Origin: Bacillota bacterium
GTDB lineage: Bacteria; Bacillota_E; Sulfobacillia; Sulfobacillales; Sulfobacillaceae
Reading direction: 5' to 3'
Length of the DNA: 8,820 bases
Assembly (NCBI GenBank): GCA_021802375.1
Contig: JAKAAL010000131.1
Location: 1 to 8,820, forward strand
The position numbers were made by a program, and so were the translations under genes. The notes below the pieces were generated by a model. That model saw nothing but the letters and a program-made list of their open reading frames with translations. It did not search any database and was not told the origin of the DNA. Every line of letters begins with the position of its first letter. Position 1 is the first letter of the stretch. Below, piece after piece: positions 1 to 6,684 of the stretch.

Positions 1-665
1 GCGGTGAAGTGGTTCTGGCCGGGGGAAGTATCTTAGCGCGTCCGCAAAACGTACCGTTCGCCGGGCAGGTGGTCGCCCCGGGGTATTCGTATAACCAGGG
101 GCCCTATCTTGCTGAGAATGTGCCGACCTTTGGGGCCTCAGTGAGTGATTCCTCGGTGTCCAGCAACCTGGCGATTAATGGGTCGGGATTTTTTATGGTG
201 ACGAACGCTCAGGGGCAAACTCTTTACACACGAGCGGGTCAGTTTAGCCAAGACGCTCAGGGCAACTTGGTGTTGCCGGGTGGGGCAAAACTGAATTTGC
301 CAACTCCGCTCCCCGCGGATGGAGCCTATCAAATTAATTCCACCGGGCAAATCGTTTCGACCGTCGGGGGGACCTCAGTGCCTGTCGGCCAAATTCAAGT
401 GGCGACGTTTGCCAATAGCCAAGGGTTGGTCAATGTCGGCTCCAATCTCTATCAACCTAGCCTTGACTCGGGTCCAGCGGTGCTGCAAAAGCCTGGGCAA
501 AATGGTGCGGGAACGATTCAAAGTGGGGCTCTAAACGACAGCAACGTAAATCTCAACGATTCCTACGCCACCATGATTCAGGCGCAAACTATGTACCAAA
601 TGAATGCCAAAGTGATGACGGTGGCTCAAAGCTTGAATCAATCCATTGACACGATAAATGCGTGA
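1..665 (+). CDS. flgE: Flagellar hook protein (FlgE type), 5'-truncated by window edge
   Basis: Structural protein of the flagellar hook or rod, exported by the flagellar type III apparatus and assembled outside the cell. The frame is open to the left edge, so the N-terminal export and polymerisation region lies outside; the GTG at 9 is probably not the real start. Visible are the core signature LAINGSGFFMV followed by LYTRAGQF and a Gly-rich segment. The C-terminal part reads GSNLYQPSLDSG, then NGAGTIQSGALNDSNVNL, then an Ala/Gln/Met-rich helix ending SLNQSIDTINA, the conserved C-terminal helix of the FlgE/FlgF/FlgG family. Position directly before fliL-fliM-fliN matches flgE of Bacillus subtilis, whose hook protein is also short. 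FlgG is the main alternative because the domains are alike; family membership is secure, the exact paralogue less so. The gene overlaps nothing downstream if fliL starts at 686. SwrD, which follows flgE in B. subtilis, is missing. Confidence 0.85.
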   Translation, partial: GEVVLAGGSILARPQNVPFAGQVVAPGYSYNQGPYLAENVPTFGASVSDSSVSSNLAINGSGFFMVTNAQGQTLYTRAGQFSQDAQGNLVLPGGAKLNLPTPLPADGAYQINSTGQIVSTVGGTSVPVGQIQVATFANSQGLVNVGSNLYQPSLDSGPAVLQKPGQNGAGTIQSGALNDSNVNLNDSYATMIQAQTMYQMNAKVMTVAQSLNQSIDTINA

Positions 666-685
666 GGCCAAGGAGGGCCAAGCCA

Positions 686-1168
686 ATGATCAAAAGGATC
701 GGGATGTTGGTTCTAATTTTTGTAGCCGGGGTGGTGATTGGAGCCGGAGGGATTGTGAAAGGATTTCCGTCCCTATTGTCGCATAAACCCGCACCGGTTG
801 TGGAAGCGTTGGCGTGTAACGCGCTGAAAGCAGTGCCAGTTTCCTATACGGGTCTAGAATCGGATTTAGTCGGGGGGCAGAATTATCTCAGCTACAGTCT
901 GACTTTTTCCATCATGCCGCAAGCGTTGACCGCCCAAGGAGGTACGCCTTCCAGCGGTTCATCGACGACCTCGGGTACGGGCAATCCGATCTTGAATGCT
1001 AAAGTGGAAAACGCTTTGCTTAATTTAGCCCGTTCGACCAGCTACCAGGAACTGTCCGCATCGGGAGGCGAAGAAACCTTTAAGGCGCAAGTGTCGTTAG
1101 TTTTGCAATCAATTTTCGGGCCGGGCACAATTGGGGATGTATACTTCCCGACCTTTTTGACGCAATAG
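686..1168 (+). CDS. fliL: Flagellar basal body-associated protein FliL
   Basis: FliL is a single-pass inner-membrane protein that surrounds the stator units and supports torque generation. The 160-aa product has a short basic start (MIKR) and a hydrophobic segment at about residues 5-24. A periplasmic-side domain follows with the family pattern: NYLSYSLTFS, then NAKVENALLNLARSTSYQEL, a glycine-glutamate pair (GGEE), and the closing VYFPTFLTQ, where VYF near a final Gln is typical of FliL. A Gly/Ser/Thr-rich stretch (about residues 90-103) lies in the middle. An upstream in-frame GTG at 662 overlaps the flgE stop, but an AAGGAGG at 670-676 lies 9 bases before the ATG at 686, so 686 is preferred. 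Co-transcription with the flanking flagellar genes is inferred from the spacing. Confidence 0.88.
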   Translation: MIKRIGMLVLIFVAGVVIGAGGIVKGFPSLLSHKPAPVVEALACNALKAVPVSYTGLESDLVGGQNYLSYSLTFSIMPQALTAQGGTPSSGSSTTSGTGNPILNAKVENALLNLARSTSYQELSASGGEETFKAQVSLVLQSIFGPGTIGDVYFPTFLTQ

Positions 1169-1186
1169 ATTAGGGAGGCATGGGGT

Positions 1187-2113
1187 ATGGGAGGAATCGT
1201 TGCTTCGCAGATTGAAGTGAGGGCTTATGATTTTCAAAGACCGCATCAATTGTCGAGCTTACAGTTGGATGGGATCGCCTTGATGAGTGAGTCGTTTATG
1301 CGCTTAGCCTCGAATTTTTTGGCCACCTATCTTCGAACCCCGGTTTCGATGAGCCTCGTGGGCATCGACCAGGTCGTCTATGATCAGTATGTGGACCATG
1401 TGAAAAGCCCTTCGGTCTTAGTGGTGTATGGCGATGAGGGAACGGAGGTCAGCGGCAACTCGGTACTACAATTCGATATCGGCACTGCGCTGGCGATCAT
1501 TGACTGCGGGTTAGGCGGCAATGGCAGCGGAGAGTTTGGAGAACGTGAGCTCACCGAAATTGAGCAAACCATTTTTCGTCGGGTGATGGTGCAACTCTTG
1601 GACCTTTATGCCCAAACCTGGCGCAGTCTGGTCAAATTACAGCCGGTGGTGCGAGCCGTGGAGTTTAATCCGGCCTTTGCCCAGATTGCCTCTGAAGGCG
1701 ACTTGGTCGTAGTCGAACGGCAACAAATTCAAATGGTAGGCCGCAAGGACCAGTTGCTATGGGTGTGGCCATTTTCTGCCATTCAGCCGCTGGCCGTGTC
1801 GGTAACTCGCCATGGGTGGGGGCGTGGCGATGACGACGCCCAGCCGGTGCTTCGATCGGCAGAGATGCAACGCTACGTGGAGGAGGTCTCGGTCGAAGCG
1901 AGTGTCATCCTCGGACGGACTCGGCTCACTCTTAGAGAGTTTGGCGATCTAAAACTGGAGGATGTGATCGTCTTGCCTACGCGTCCCGGCCGGCCACTAC
2001 CCTTAGCCGTGGCGGGACAGGATAAACTGGAAGTGGTGCTTGGCCGCCGAGGGAGCAATCTCGCGGTGCGTGTGGTAGGCAATAGAGGAGGCAATGAGAG
2101 AGATCATGTCTAA
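1187..2113 (+). CDS. fliM: Flagellar motor switch protein FliM, lacking the N-terminal CheY-binding segment
   Basis: FliM forms the middle ring of the C-ring that sets rotation direction, contacting FliG above and FliN below. The 308-aa product opens with IEVRAYDFQRP and continues into the CheC-like middle domain: YLRTPVSMSL, VDQ-like GIDQVVYDQY, and the GGNG signature at residues 110-113 followed by RELTEIE, the FliG-contact region. A C-terminal FliM/FliN (SpoA) domain starts near residue 228 (VEEVSVEASVILGRTRLTLREFGDLKLEDVI). Start chosen: ATG at 1187, 8 bases after AGGGAGG (1172-1178). The usual N-terminal motif of type LSQxEIDxLL plus linker, about 30 residues, is missing. It cannot lie upstream because the fliL stop (TAG 1166-1168) is in the same frame. 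The last codons overlap the start of fliN. Confidence 0.93.
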   Translation: MGGIVASQIEVRAYDFQRPHQLSSLQLDGIALMSESFMRLASNFLATYLRTPVSMSLVGIDQVVYDQYVDHVKSPSVLVVYGDEGTEVSGNSVLQFDIGTALAIIDCGLGGNGSGEFGERELTEIEQTIFRRVMVQLLDLYAQTWRSLVKLQPVVRAVEFNPAFAQIASEGDLVVVERQQIQMVGRKDQLLWVWPFSAIQPLAVSVTRHGWGRGDDDAQPVLRSAEMQRYVEEVSVEASVILGRTRLTLREFGDLKLEDVIVLPTRPGRPLPLAVAGQDKLEVVLGRRGSNLAVRVVGNRGGNERDHV

Positions 2114-2534
2114 GAAAACGGCTCGTCTAACCGCAGAAGAAGTAGAGGCGTTGGTGCATGCCGGCGATCCTGGCTCGGATCCGGTCGAGATCCGCCGGTT
2201 GGAATTTGCCGAACTGACCGACGAGCCCCCAAGGGCCCCAGGCCCAGAGACGCCGGTGGCATTTTTGTGGGACATTCCGATGGCGGTGGAAGTGGTTTTG
2301 GGGACCACGGAACTGGCCGTGCGCGATGTCTTGCAGGTCCAAAGTGGGACGGTCATCGAATTGGATCGGGCCTATGGCGAATTGGTCGACGTGTATTTGA
2401 ACGGTCGCCTTGTGGCCCGCGGTGAAGTGGTTCTGGCCGGGGAGCAATTTGGAGTAAAAATTAAGGAGATTCTGGTTTCTTCGGAGGATGTGGCAGTCGA
2501 GTCCCCGTCAGCTGACTCAGTGCTTCCGGAGTAA
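2094..2534 (+). CDS. fliN: Flagellar motor switch protein FliN with a CheY-binding-like N-terminal motif
   Basis: FliN builds the lower C-ring and helps export-substrate docking and switching. The 146-aa product has a typical C-terminal SpoA domain from about residue 55 to 125: FLWDIPMAVEVVLGTTELAVRDVL, SGTVIELDR, GELVDVYLNGRLVARGEVV, FGVKIKEI. The N-terminus carries RLTAEEVEALVHAG (about residues 11-24), which resembles the LSQxEIDxLL segment by which FliM and FliY bind phosphorylated CheY. An acidic, Pro-rich linker follows. The CheC domain of FliY is absent, so this is a short FliN, not a full FliY. Start uncertain: GAGGAGG (2085-2091) is only 2 bases from ATG 2094 and 14 from the in-frame ATG 2106; the motif is retained either way. 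The last 24 codons lie antisense to the 3' end of csrA. Confidence 0.93.
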   Translation: MREIMSKKTARLTAEEVEALVHAGDPGSDPVEIRRLEFAELTDEPPRAPGPETPVAFLWDIPMAVEVVLGTTELAVRDVLQVQSGTVIELDRAYGELVDVYLNGRLVARGEVVLAGEQFGVKIKEILVSSEDVAVESPSADSVLPE

Positions 2535-2718
2535 TCACTTCCGATGCGCGCTGATTTTCCTCCTGAGAGAGATAGATTTCTTCGCGCAGGATGTCGATCG
2601 CCTTGGGAGCCTCAATGCCCAGCCGAACTTGGTCGCCTTGCACTTCTAACACGACGATGCGGATGGCGCCATCCAGGATGCGAATTGCCTCGTCAGACTT
2701 TCTGGTTAAGACCAGCAT
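2461..2718 (-). CDS. csrA: Translational regulator CsrA
   Basis: CsrA is a small dimeric RNA-binding protein that blocks ribosome binding sites containing GGA; in B. subtilis its main target is the flagellin (hag) leader. The 85-aa product begins MLVLTRKSDEAIRI and contains the hallmark GDQVRLGIEAPK (28-39) and ILREEIY (43-49), including the RNA-contacting Arg. Asn55 corresponds by position to the B. subtilis residue reported to matter for FliW binding (from memory). The normal fold ends near residue 60. The remaining roughly 24 residues (ITPEALSQL to PPKKPESP) form an unusual Pro/Lys-rich tail encoded opposite the end of fliN. AGGAGG at 2725-2730 (complement) lies 6 bases before the ATG, inside the end of fliW. 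Flagellin is not immediately downstream here, unlike in B. subtilis. Confidence 0.96.
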   Translation of the reverse strand: MLVLTRKSDEAIRILDGAIRIVVLEVQGDQVRLGIEAPKAIDILREEIYLSQEENQRASEVITPEALSQLTGTRLPHPPKKPESP

Positions 2719-3139
2719 GCGAATCCTCCTGTTGCATCAAGGGAAACTGATGCGGATATGGCACCGATAAAACGAATTGACCCCCGCGCCGGCTCACCTT
2801 GTTGATCACCAGCGGGCTGCGCAGATTGGCCGTCACCTGGCCGCCGCGGGGGTCAATCGTACACAAAGTGAGCGCCGCCCAATTCTCTTTAGACCCAAGA
2901 TCGCTCACATCGGCCTCAGGGATGGCATAGTCTGGAATCCATAGCAACGGATCCACTACCACAAAGCATATTCCAGGATTTTCGGCAGATTGTAAATAGA
3001 GAAAAGGGCTGTCAGGAGCGTGAGGTAATAAAAGAAAACGGGTCAGCCCGGAAAATCCGAGCAAAGGCGGCTGGTCAATCAACAGCAGGTCGGCGTCAGG
3101 AACCTCGATCGTTCCGTGAAACTTGGTTTGAATGTTCAT
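2693..3139 (-). CDS. fliW: Flagellar assembly factor FliW
   Basis: FliW binds either flagellin or CsrA. When flagellin has been exported, free FliW sequesters CsrA and releases flagellin translation. The 148-aa product shows the family landmarks in order: PPLLGFSGLTRFLLLP (24-39), SPFLYLQS (44-51), CFVVVDPLLWIPDY (58-71), and TANLRSPLVIN followed by GGQFVL and YPHQFPL near the C-terminus. The 3' end overlaps the csrA start by 26 bp, a coupling consistent with partner proteins made together. The ATG at 3137-3139 is preceded by GAGGAG about 12 bases upstream, a long spacing; the spacer contains the palindrome CGGTTAAACCG. The gap to flgL upstream is 20 bp. YviE (DUF6470), found between flgL and fliW in B. 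subtilis, is absent. Confidence 0.94.
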   Translation of the reverse strand: MNIQTKFHGTIEVPDADLLLIDQPPLLGFSGLTRFLLLPHAPDSPFLYLQSAENPGICFVVVDPLLWIPDYAIPEADVSDLGSKENWAALTLCTIDPRGGQVTANLRSPLVINKVSRRGGQFVLSVPYPHQFPLMQQEDSHAGLNQKV

Positions 3140-3159
3140 CGGTTTAACCGACTCCTCAT

Positions 3160-4059
3160 TTAGGGATGCAGATAGCTTAGTAGGGATAGGGGAAGGATTT
3201 GCGAGCCCGTCTGCAGTGCGGCTTGATAGGCGGTCTCGGCCTGGGCTAATTGGCTTGCGACCTGGGTCATGTTGGCACCGTCGAGACTGGTGATGCCTTG
3301 GGTGACCGTCGTTTGCAGATTAGATAAATACGTGGTCTGTTGGTTGACGCGTTGTAGGCGTCCACCCAATAGGGAATCCGCATTGGAGATATAGCTGTTG
3401 TCGGTATTGAGTTGGTTGAGTGACACGGTCCAACTGCTAGGATTTTGACCCGAGGAGACCTCGTGAGTTAGCGTTTTCAGATCGGACTCCATCTGGGTAA
3501 AAATGTTGCCCGTGGTGGGAGGCGTCGACCATAGGGAGGATTCGGTCCCGGTCAGATTAACCGTTACCTGTTCATTGGGACCGATTTGAAATACTAGCGG
3601 GGTGCCGGTGGTCGCCGAGGAAGACCCGCCGCCTGATCCCGTGGTAGAAAAATTGAACAACGGCTGACCGCTATATTGTGTACTTAACAGTTCATTGAGC
3701 GTGGTGCTAGCTTCACTCAATTGATCGGCGATAGCTTGGGTGTCGCTAGAATTAAGGGCACTGTTAGAGGCCTCGGTGGCTAGTTGGATGACGTTGGTCC
3801 ATAATTGGGAGACCTGCTGAAGGGCACTCGATCCAGCATCGATCCAGCCCTGGGCTCCGGTGGCGGCGGCTTGATAGGCTCCGATTTGACCCCCTACGGC
3901 ATTCAAATCCATGGTTCCGGCAATTGCCGACGGATTGTCCGAAGGATATTGATAGGCTTGGCCTGTCGCGGTCTCTTCTTCAAGTTTCATCATTTGCTGA
4001 GATATGGTGTTTGTGCCCTGCAAGAAGGTGTTCATCATAATGGTCGGCGTGATTTGCAC
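3160..4059 (-). CDS. flgL: Flagellar hook-associated protein FlgL (HAP3)
   Basis: FlgL forms the second ring of the hook-filament junction, between FlgK and the flagellin filament. The 299-aa product has the flagellin-like N-terminal coiled region: residues 8-32 (MMNTFLQGT to EEETATG), then QYPSDNPSAIA (38-47), matching the family pattern stGkri-psDdP. The middle is Ser/Thr/Gly-rich and variable. The C-terminal helix (DGANMTQVASQLAQAETAYQAALQ then ILPLSLLSYL) is typical of FlgL and flagellin D0/D1. The start is GTG (4057-4059), 8 bases after AGGAGG (complement of 4068-4073). The gene follows flgK after an 88-bp structured spacer. Length is close to the family norm of about 300. Confidence 0.93.
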   Translation of the reverse strand: MQITPTIMMNTFLQGTNTISQQMMKLEEETATGQAYQYPSDNPSAIAGTMDLNAVGGQIGAYQAAATGAQGWIDAGSSALQQVSQLWTNVIQLATEASNSALNSSDTQAIADQLSEASTTLNELLSTQYSGQPLFNFSTTGSGGGSSSATTGTPLVFQIGPNEQVTVNLTGTESSLWSTPPTTGNIFTQMESDLKTLTHEVSSGQNPSSWTVSLNQLNTDNSYISNADSLLGGRLQRVNQQTTYLSNLQTTVTQGITSLDGANMTQVASQLAQAETAYQAALQTGSQILPLSLLSYLHP

Positions 4060-4147
4060 GGTGGGTCCCTCCTAAGCGCTAGACTCTTTTGGCCCAATGG
4101 GCTGAGATCTCTGATGGGATATTCGCAACAGGCTGAAGTCTAAGAGC
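4060..4147 (-). other. Structured flgK-flgL intercistronic spacer
   Basis: This 88-bp gap contains several dyads: TAGACT at 4080-4085 pairs with AGTCTA at 4137-4142, enclosing GCCCA-A-TGGGC near 4092-4102 and the palindrome GAGATCTC near 4104-4111. No T-run follows on the minus strand, so a terminator is unlikely. In mRNA it could fold as a branched structure upstream of the flgL ribosome binding site. A role in processing or translation balance is inference only. Confidence 0.35.
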
Positions 4148-5518
4148 TTAACTTACGGCCTGCAGCAAGCTTTGCATGGTGGCCTGTTCGGTGCTGACTA
4201 GTTGAGCGGCAGCGCTGTAGCTCTGCTGTTCCTGGATAAGTAGGGCAGATTGTTGATCGACGTTGACTCCCACCTGGGAACTGAGGGTATTGGATAAGTC
4301 GGTTTGGGTGGTGTTGGCCGTCTGGTATTGGGTCGACGCATTTTGCCCGTCGTTGCCAACTTGGTCCACCAAGTTGGTATATTGGTCAAGCAGTGTCGAC
4401 GATCCTGATGTGGCCGATGCTGGCCCGGTGGTGAGATTCTGGTATAAAGAAAGGACCCCTTGATTGGTGGTGGCAGCGCTGCCATTATACCCGGGGTTGG
4501 CGGAAAAGGTTAAGGTGCTTGCCGCATTCGGCCCGGTCGAAGAGAACAGCCCGGGCGAACTCGAAGCTGAAGATTCAACAATGGCCTGTAAATTTTGAGC
4601 CAAACTGGTCAGTTGGTTCTGATACGATGCCAGGTTCTGGTCACGCACGTTGATGAGCCCGGCCAGGCTGCCGGAGGCAATGGTCGGCGGGGTCTCACTG
4701 GTGTCCGCCCATGTCACCTGGACCGCGGTATAGTCACCATTGGCACTAGGTTGATTCACCGTGGCGAGATTATAATTTTGCCCGTCCGTGACCAAGGGTT
4801 GCCCGCCGAGGTAGACGTTGTCGGCACCGGTGGTTCCGTTTTGGGTATAGGAAATATTGACGAGCTGACTCAACTGATTGAGCGCCTCAGTGCGTTGATC
4901 TTCGAGATCATTGGGGGATTGCCCAGCGCCGATGACCGTGGTGATCTGTCGATTCAAGTTGGCCAGTTTGGCACTGAGGCTGTTGATCTGTTCCACGGTG
5001 GATTGGACGGATTGATTAGCTTGGGTCTGCATATCACTGATTTGACTGGCCATTTGATTGAATGTCTGGGCGACGATTTTCCCCTGTTGTACTACCGCTG
5101 TCTGGTTAGCAGGACTCGAAGGATTTTGCGAGAGGGTGTTGTAGGTTGCGTAAAACGAACTTAACGTCTCCTCCAGGCCCGAACTAGAGGGTTCTTGAAA
5201 GGTGTTTTGGATTTGGCCTAATAATTGATTCTCGGATTGCCACATCCCGGTTTGACTCATCTGACCGCGCAGCGACTGGGACAGAAAGGAGTTTTGCGCT
5301 CGCTGGATCGTGCTGACCGTAGTGCCTTCACCGAGTTGACCGGCTTGGCCATTGCTGCCTAGTTCCGAGACAGGAACCGGTGGAGCTTCCGTAACAGCCG
5401 CTGTCTCGGTTTGATAACCAGGCGTGGTCGCATTGGTCAAATTGTTCCCCGTTACTTCCATCGCCAGTTGTTGCGTGGCAAGCGCTCGCCCAGCGATGTT
5501 TAACATTAGAAATGACAT
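4148..5518 (-). CDS. flgK: Flagellar hook-associated protein FlgK (HAP1)
   Basis: FlgK is the first junction protein placed on the finished hook, needed before FlgL and the filament. The 456-aa product begins with the rod/hook-type N-terminal helix and carries NNLTNATTPGYQTE (25-38), close to the NNIANANTPGYSRQ consensus. It continues with a long coiled segment (about residues 75-200), a variable Ser/Thr/Asn-rich middle, and a C-terminal helix ending LVSTEQATMQSLLQAVS. It is somewhat shorter than the enterobacterial protein (about 550), with the loss in the variable middle. ATG at 5516-5518 is preceded by AAGGAG with 8 bases spacing. FlgN, its likely export chaperone, lies directly upstream. 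A long frame on the opposite strand (about 4595-5164) is only a shadow. Confidence 0.94.
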   Translation of the reverse strand: MSFLMLNIAGRALATQQLAMEVTGNNLTNATTPGYQTETAAVTEAPPVPVSELGSNGQAGQLGEGTTVSTIQRAQNSFLSQSLRGQMSQTGMWQSENQLLGQIQNTFQEPSSSGLEETLSSFYATYNTLSQNPSSPANQTAVVQQGKIVAQTFNQMASQISDMQTQANQSVQSTVEQINSLSAKLANLNRQITTVIGAGQSPNDLEDQRTEALNQLSQLVNISYTQNGTTGADNVYLGGQPLVTDGQNYNLATVNQPSANGDYTAVQVTWADTSETPPTIASGSLAGLINVRDQNLASYQNQLTSLAQNLQAIVESSASSSPGLFSSTGPNAASTLTFSANPGYNGSAATTNQGVLSLYQNLTTGPASATSGSSTLLDQYTNLVDQVGNDGQNASTQYQTANTTQTDLSNTLSSQVGVNVDQQSALLIQEQQSYSAAAQLVSTEQATMQSLLQAVS

Positions 5519-5572
5519 CTAGAGCACTCCTTTAGTGAGAGGATCAGCGAGAACCGTAAACGACAGCATCCG

Positions 5573-5905
5573 TTAGAGATCGAGACTGAGACCCACATTT
5601 GGCAGCGACGTCCAAAGCGAGCGAATAAAATCAATATAGCCCAGGTTGCGCTGCAGCAGTTGTTGTAAGTAATCGGTTCGGACTTGCCAGGCTTCAATTT
5701 GTCGACGTAGTTGAGCGCGCTCTTCTGCGGTTAGCCGGTCTACTTCGTCGGAAAATCGATCGAGTGCATGCATGGGATCGATTTCTGATTGCAAGAGCGC
5801 CAATAGTTGATTGGGATCGCGAGCCAGCACCGCCGCAATTTTGGCGTCTGTCAGTTCCTGAAGCACTCGAATGTGCCCGCTGAGTTGCGTAAACGGCGTA
5901 TTCAC
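5573..5905 (-). CDS. flgN: FlgN-like flagellar export chaperone
   Basis: FlgN-family proteins are small helical cytoplasmic chaperones that bind the C-terminal helices of FlgK and FlgL and deliver them to the export gate. The 110-aa product is predicted to be almost wholly helical: an N-terminal LxxLxELTDAKIAAVLARDPNQL pattern, then LLQSEID, then a long charged helix LTAEERAQLRRQIEAWQ and a second helix with LQQLLQRN. The pattern of a leading Leu-rich helix, D-x-x-x-L, and a Q-x-E motif fits FlgN. The call rests on this plus the position directly upstream of flgK, the same as in B. subtilis. The start is GTG (5903-5905), 5 bases after AGGAGG. The upstream gene ends 13 bp away. Confidence 0.72.
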   Translation of the reverse strand: MNTPFTQLSGHIRVLQELTDAKIAAVLARDPNQLLALLQSEIDPMHALDRFSDEVDRLTAEERAQLRRQIEAWQVRTDYLQQLLQRNLGYIDFIRSLWTSLPNVGLSLDL

Positions 5906-5918
5906 AAGAACCTCCTGA

Positions 5919-6329
5919 TCAAGTCAACAGGTCTAACAGCAACCCTCGAATGGCGTCGAAGTGGCGAAGGATGCCTGTCCCCACATGGTCAGCCAAAAGT
6001 TCTTGCCGCAAGTTTTCCAGTTCGCGGTGGACTGCGGTGACATAAACCATGCTTTGGAACCGCCCCCGAGGAGAACGATACGTCTCTTTGCGGACCACGT
6101 AGCGAGACAGTCCCGACTGCAGCAACCTTTTGACGGTGTTTTGATAGTCGCTAAAGCGCTCTAGATTGGGGATCTCGGCCAATGCCAACTCGCTTGACGA
6201 TAAAAGATGCCAAAGGCCTTCGGTACTATCCTCCAACCGAGCAGAAGGCATCAAGGAAGATCCAGCCGAGGCCTGAGACCAAGCCAGAGCCACATCCGAG
6301 TTCAATGACAGCCTTTCGATGGCGTTCAC
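5919..6329 (-). CDS. DUF327 / YaaR-like protein
   Basis: The 136-aa product looks like a DUF327 (YaaR) protein. The recognisable part runs from about residue 55 to the end: LERFSDYQNTVKRLLQSGLSRYVVRKETYRSPRGRFQ, then VTAVHRELENLRQELL, and the ending ILRHFDAIRGLLLDLLT, where IDEIRGLLiDLl-type endings are characteristic. Function in the family is not established; its placement upstream of flgN suggests a flagellar role, by inference. The first 45 or so residues are low in recognisable features. The start is uncertain: GTG at 6327-6329 has no well-placed ribosome binding site, since GAAGG abuts it and AGGAG lies about 16 bases upstream. The gene could start further in. Confidence 0.75.
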   Translation of the reverse strand: MNAIERLSLNSDVALAWSQASAGSSLMPSARLEDSTEGLWHLLSSSELALAEIPNLERFSDYQNTVKRLLQSGLSRYVVRKETYRSPRGRFQSMVYVTAVHRELENLRQELLADHVGTGILRHFDAIRGLLLDLLT

Positions 6330-6340
6330 CTTCCATCCAA

Positions 6341-6366
6341 AACGTCTCCTACTATTGTAAGACGTT
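6341..6366 (-). promoter_or_regulatory. Dyad around a -10-like element upstream of the DUF327 gene
   Basis: A perfect 7-bp inverted repeat, AACGTCT (6341-6347) and AGACGTT (6360-6366), has a 12-base spacer. On the minus strand the spacer begins with TACAAT (6354-6359), a good -10 hexamer. A matching -35 is not evident. The arrangement would suit a repressor or activator site over an internal promoter, but it could equally be an RNA hairpin in a read-through transcript. Confidence 0.3.
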
Positions 6367-6419
6367 CTACCTAGGAAGGCCCCAAAATAAAGGCATATTA
6401 AAAGAGAAGAGGTTTTCCT

Positions 6420-6617
6420 TCAACTAACCTGAGGGTTTTCATATCGCCAATGCTTTTGAATCACGACGATATGACGATCAATGACCTGGCTGAGGGCAAG
6501 GACTTCTGGATCTAAGTTGCCTTTTTTCTCAGCCAACCGGAAGAGTTCGGATCTCAAGGTACGTACTTGAGCCATGGTCTGAACGTAGTCGCTCTGAGAA
6601 AGAGTCCCATTTTTCAC
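6420..6617 (-). CDS. Spo0E-like aspartyl-phosphate phosphatase
   Basis: Spo0E-family proteins are two-helix phosphatases that remove phosphate from response regulators such as Spo0A-P, delaying sporulation. The small product (65 aa from the chosen start) matches the pattern: helix 1 QVRTLRSELFRLAEKKGNL, a turn, then helix 2 DPEVLALSQVIDRHIVVIQK. The signature SQxxD is present (family consensus SQELD; here SQVID). Start decision: AAGGAGGT (6624-6631, complement) abuts the ATG at 6621-6623, which is too close, but lies 6 bases before the in-frame GTG at 6615-6617, which is therefore preferred. It sits between a hypothetical gene and a DUF327 gene in the late flagellar operon, which suggests coupling of motility and sporulation signals (inference). 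The true target regulator is unknown. Confidence 0.75.
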   Translation of the reverse strand: MKNGTLSQSDYVQTMAQVRTLRSELFRLAEKKGNLDPEVLALSQVIDRHIVVIQKHWRYENPQVS

Positions 6618-6684
6618 GAACATACCTCCTTGGTCTAAAGATAATCCGACGATGGTGACGGGCCTAGCCGACAGCGCTGCTGCC

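Noticed and set aside
4595..5164. 189-codon plus-strand open frame opposite flgK
   Set aside because: It lies wholly antisense to the well-supported flgK gene, and its product has no recognisable domain.
6621..6623. ATG as the start of the Spo0E-like gene
   Set aside because: The ribosome binding site directly abuts this ATG; the GTG two codons later has proper spacing.
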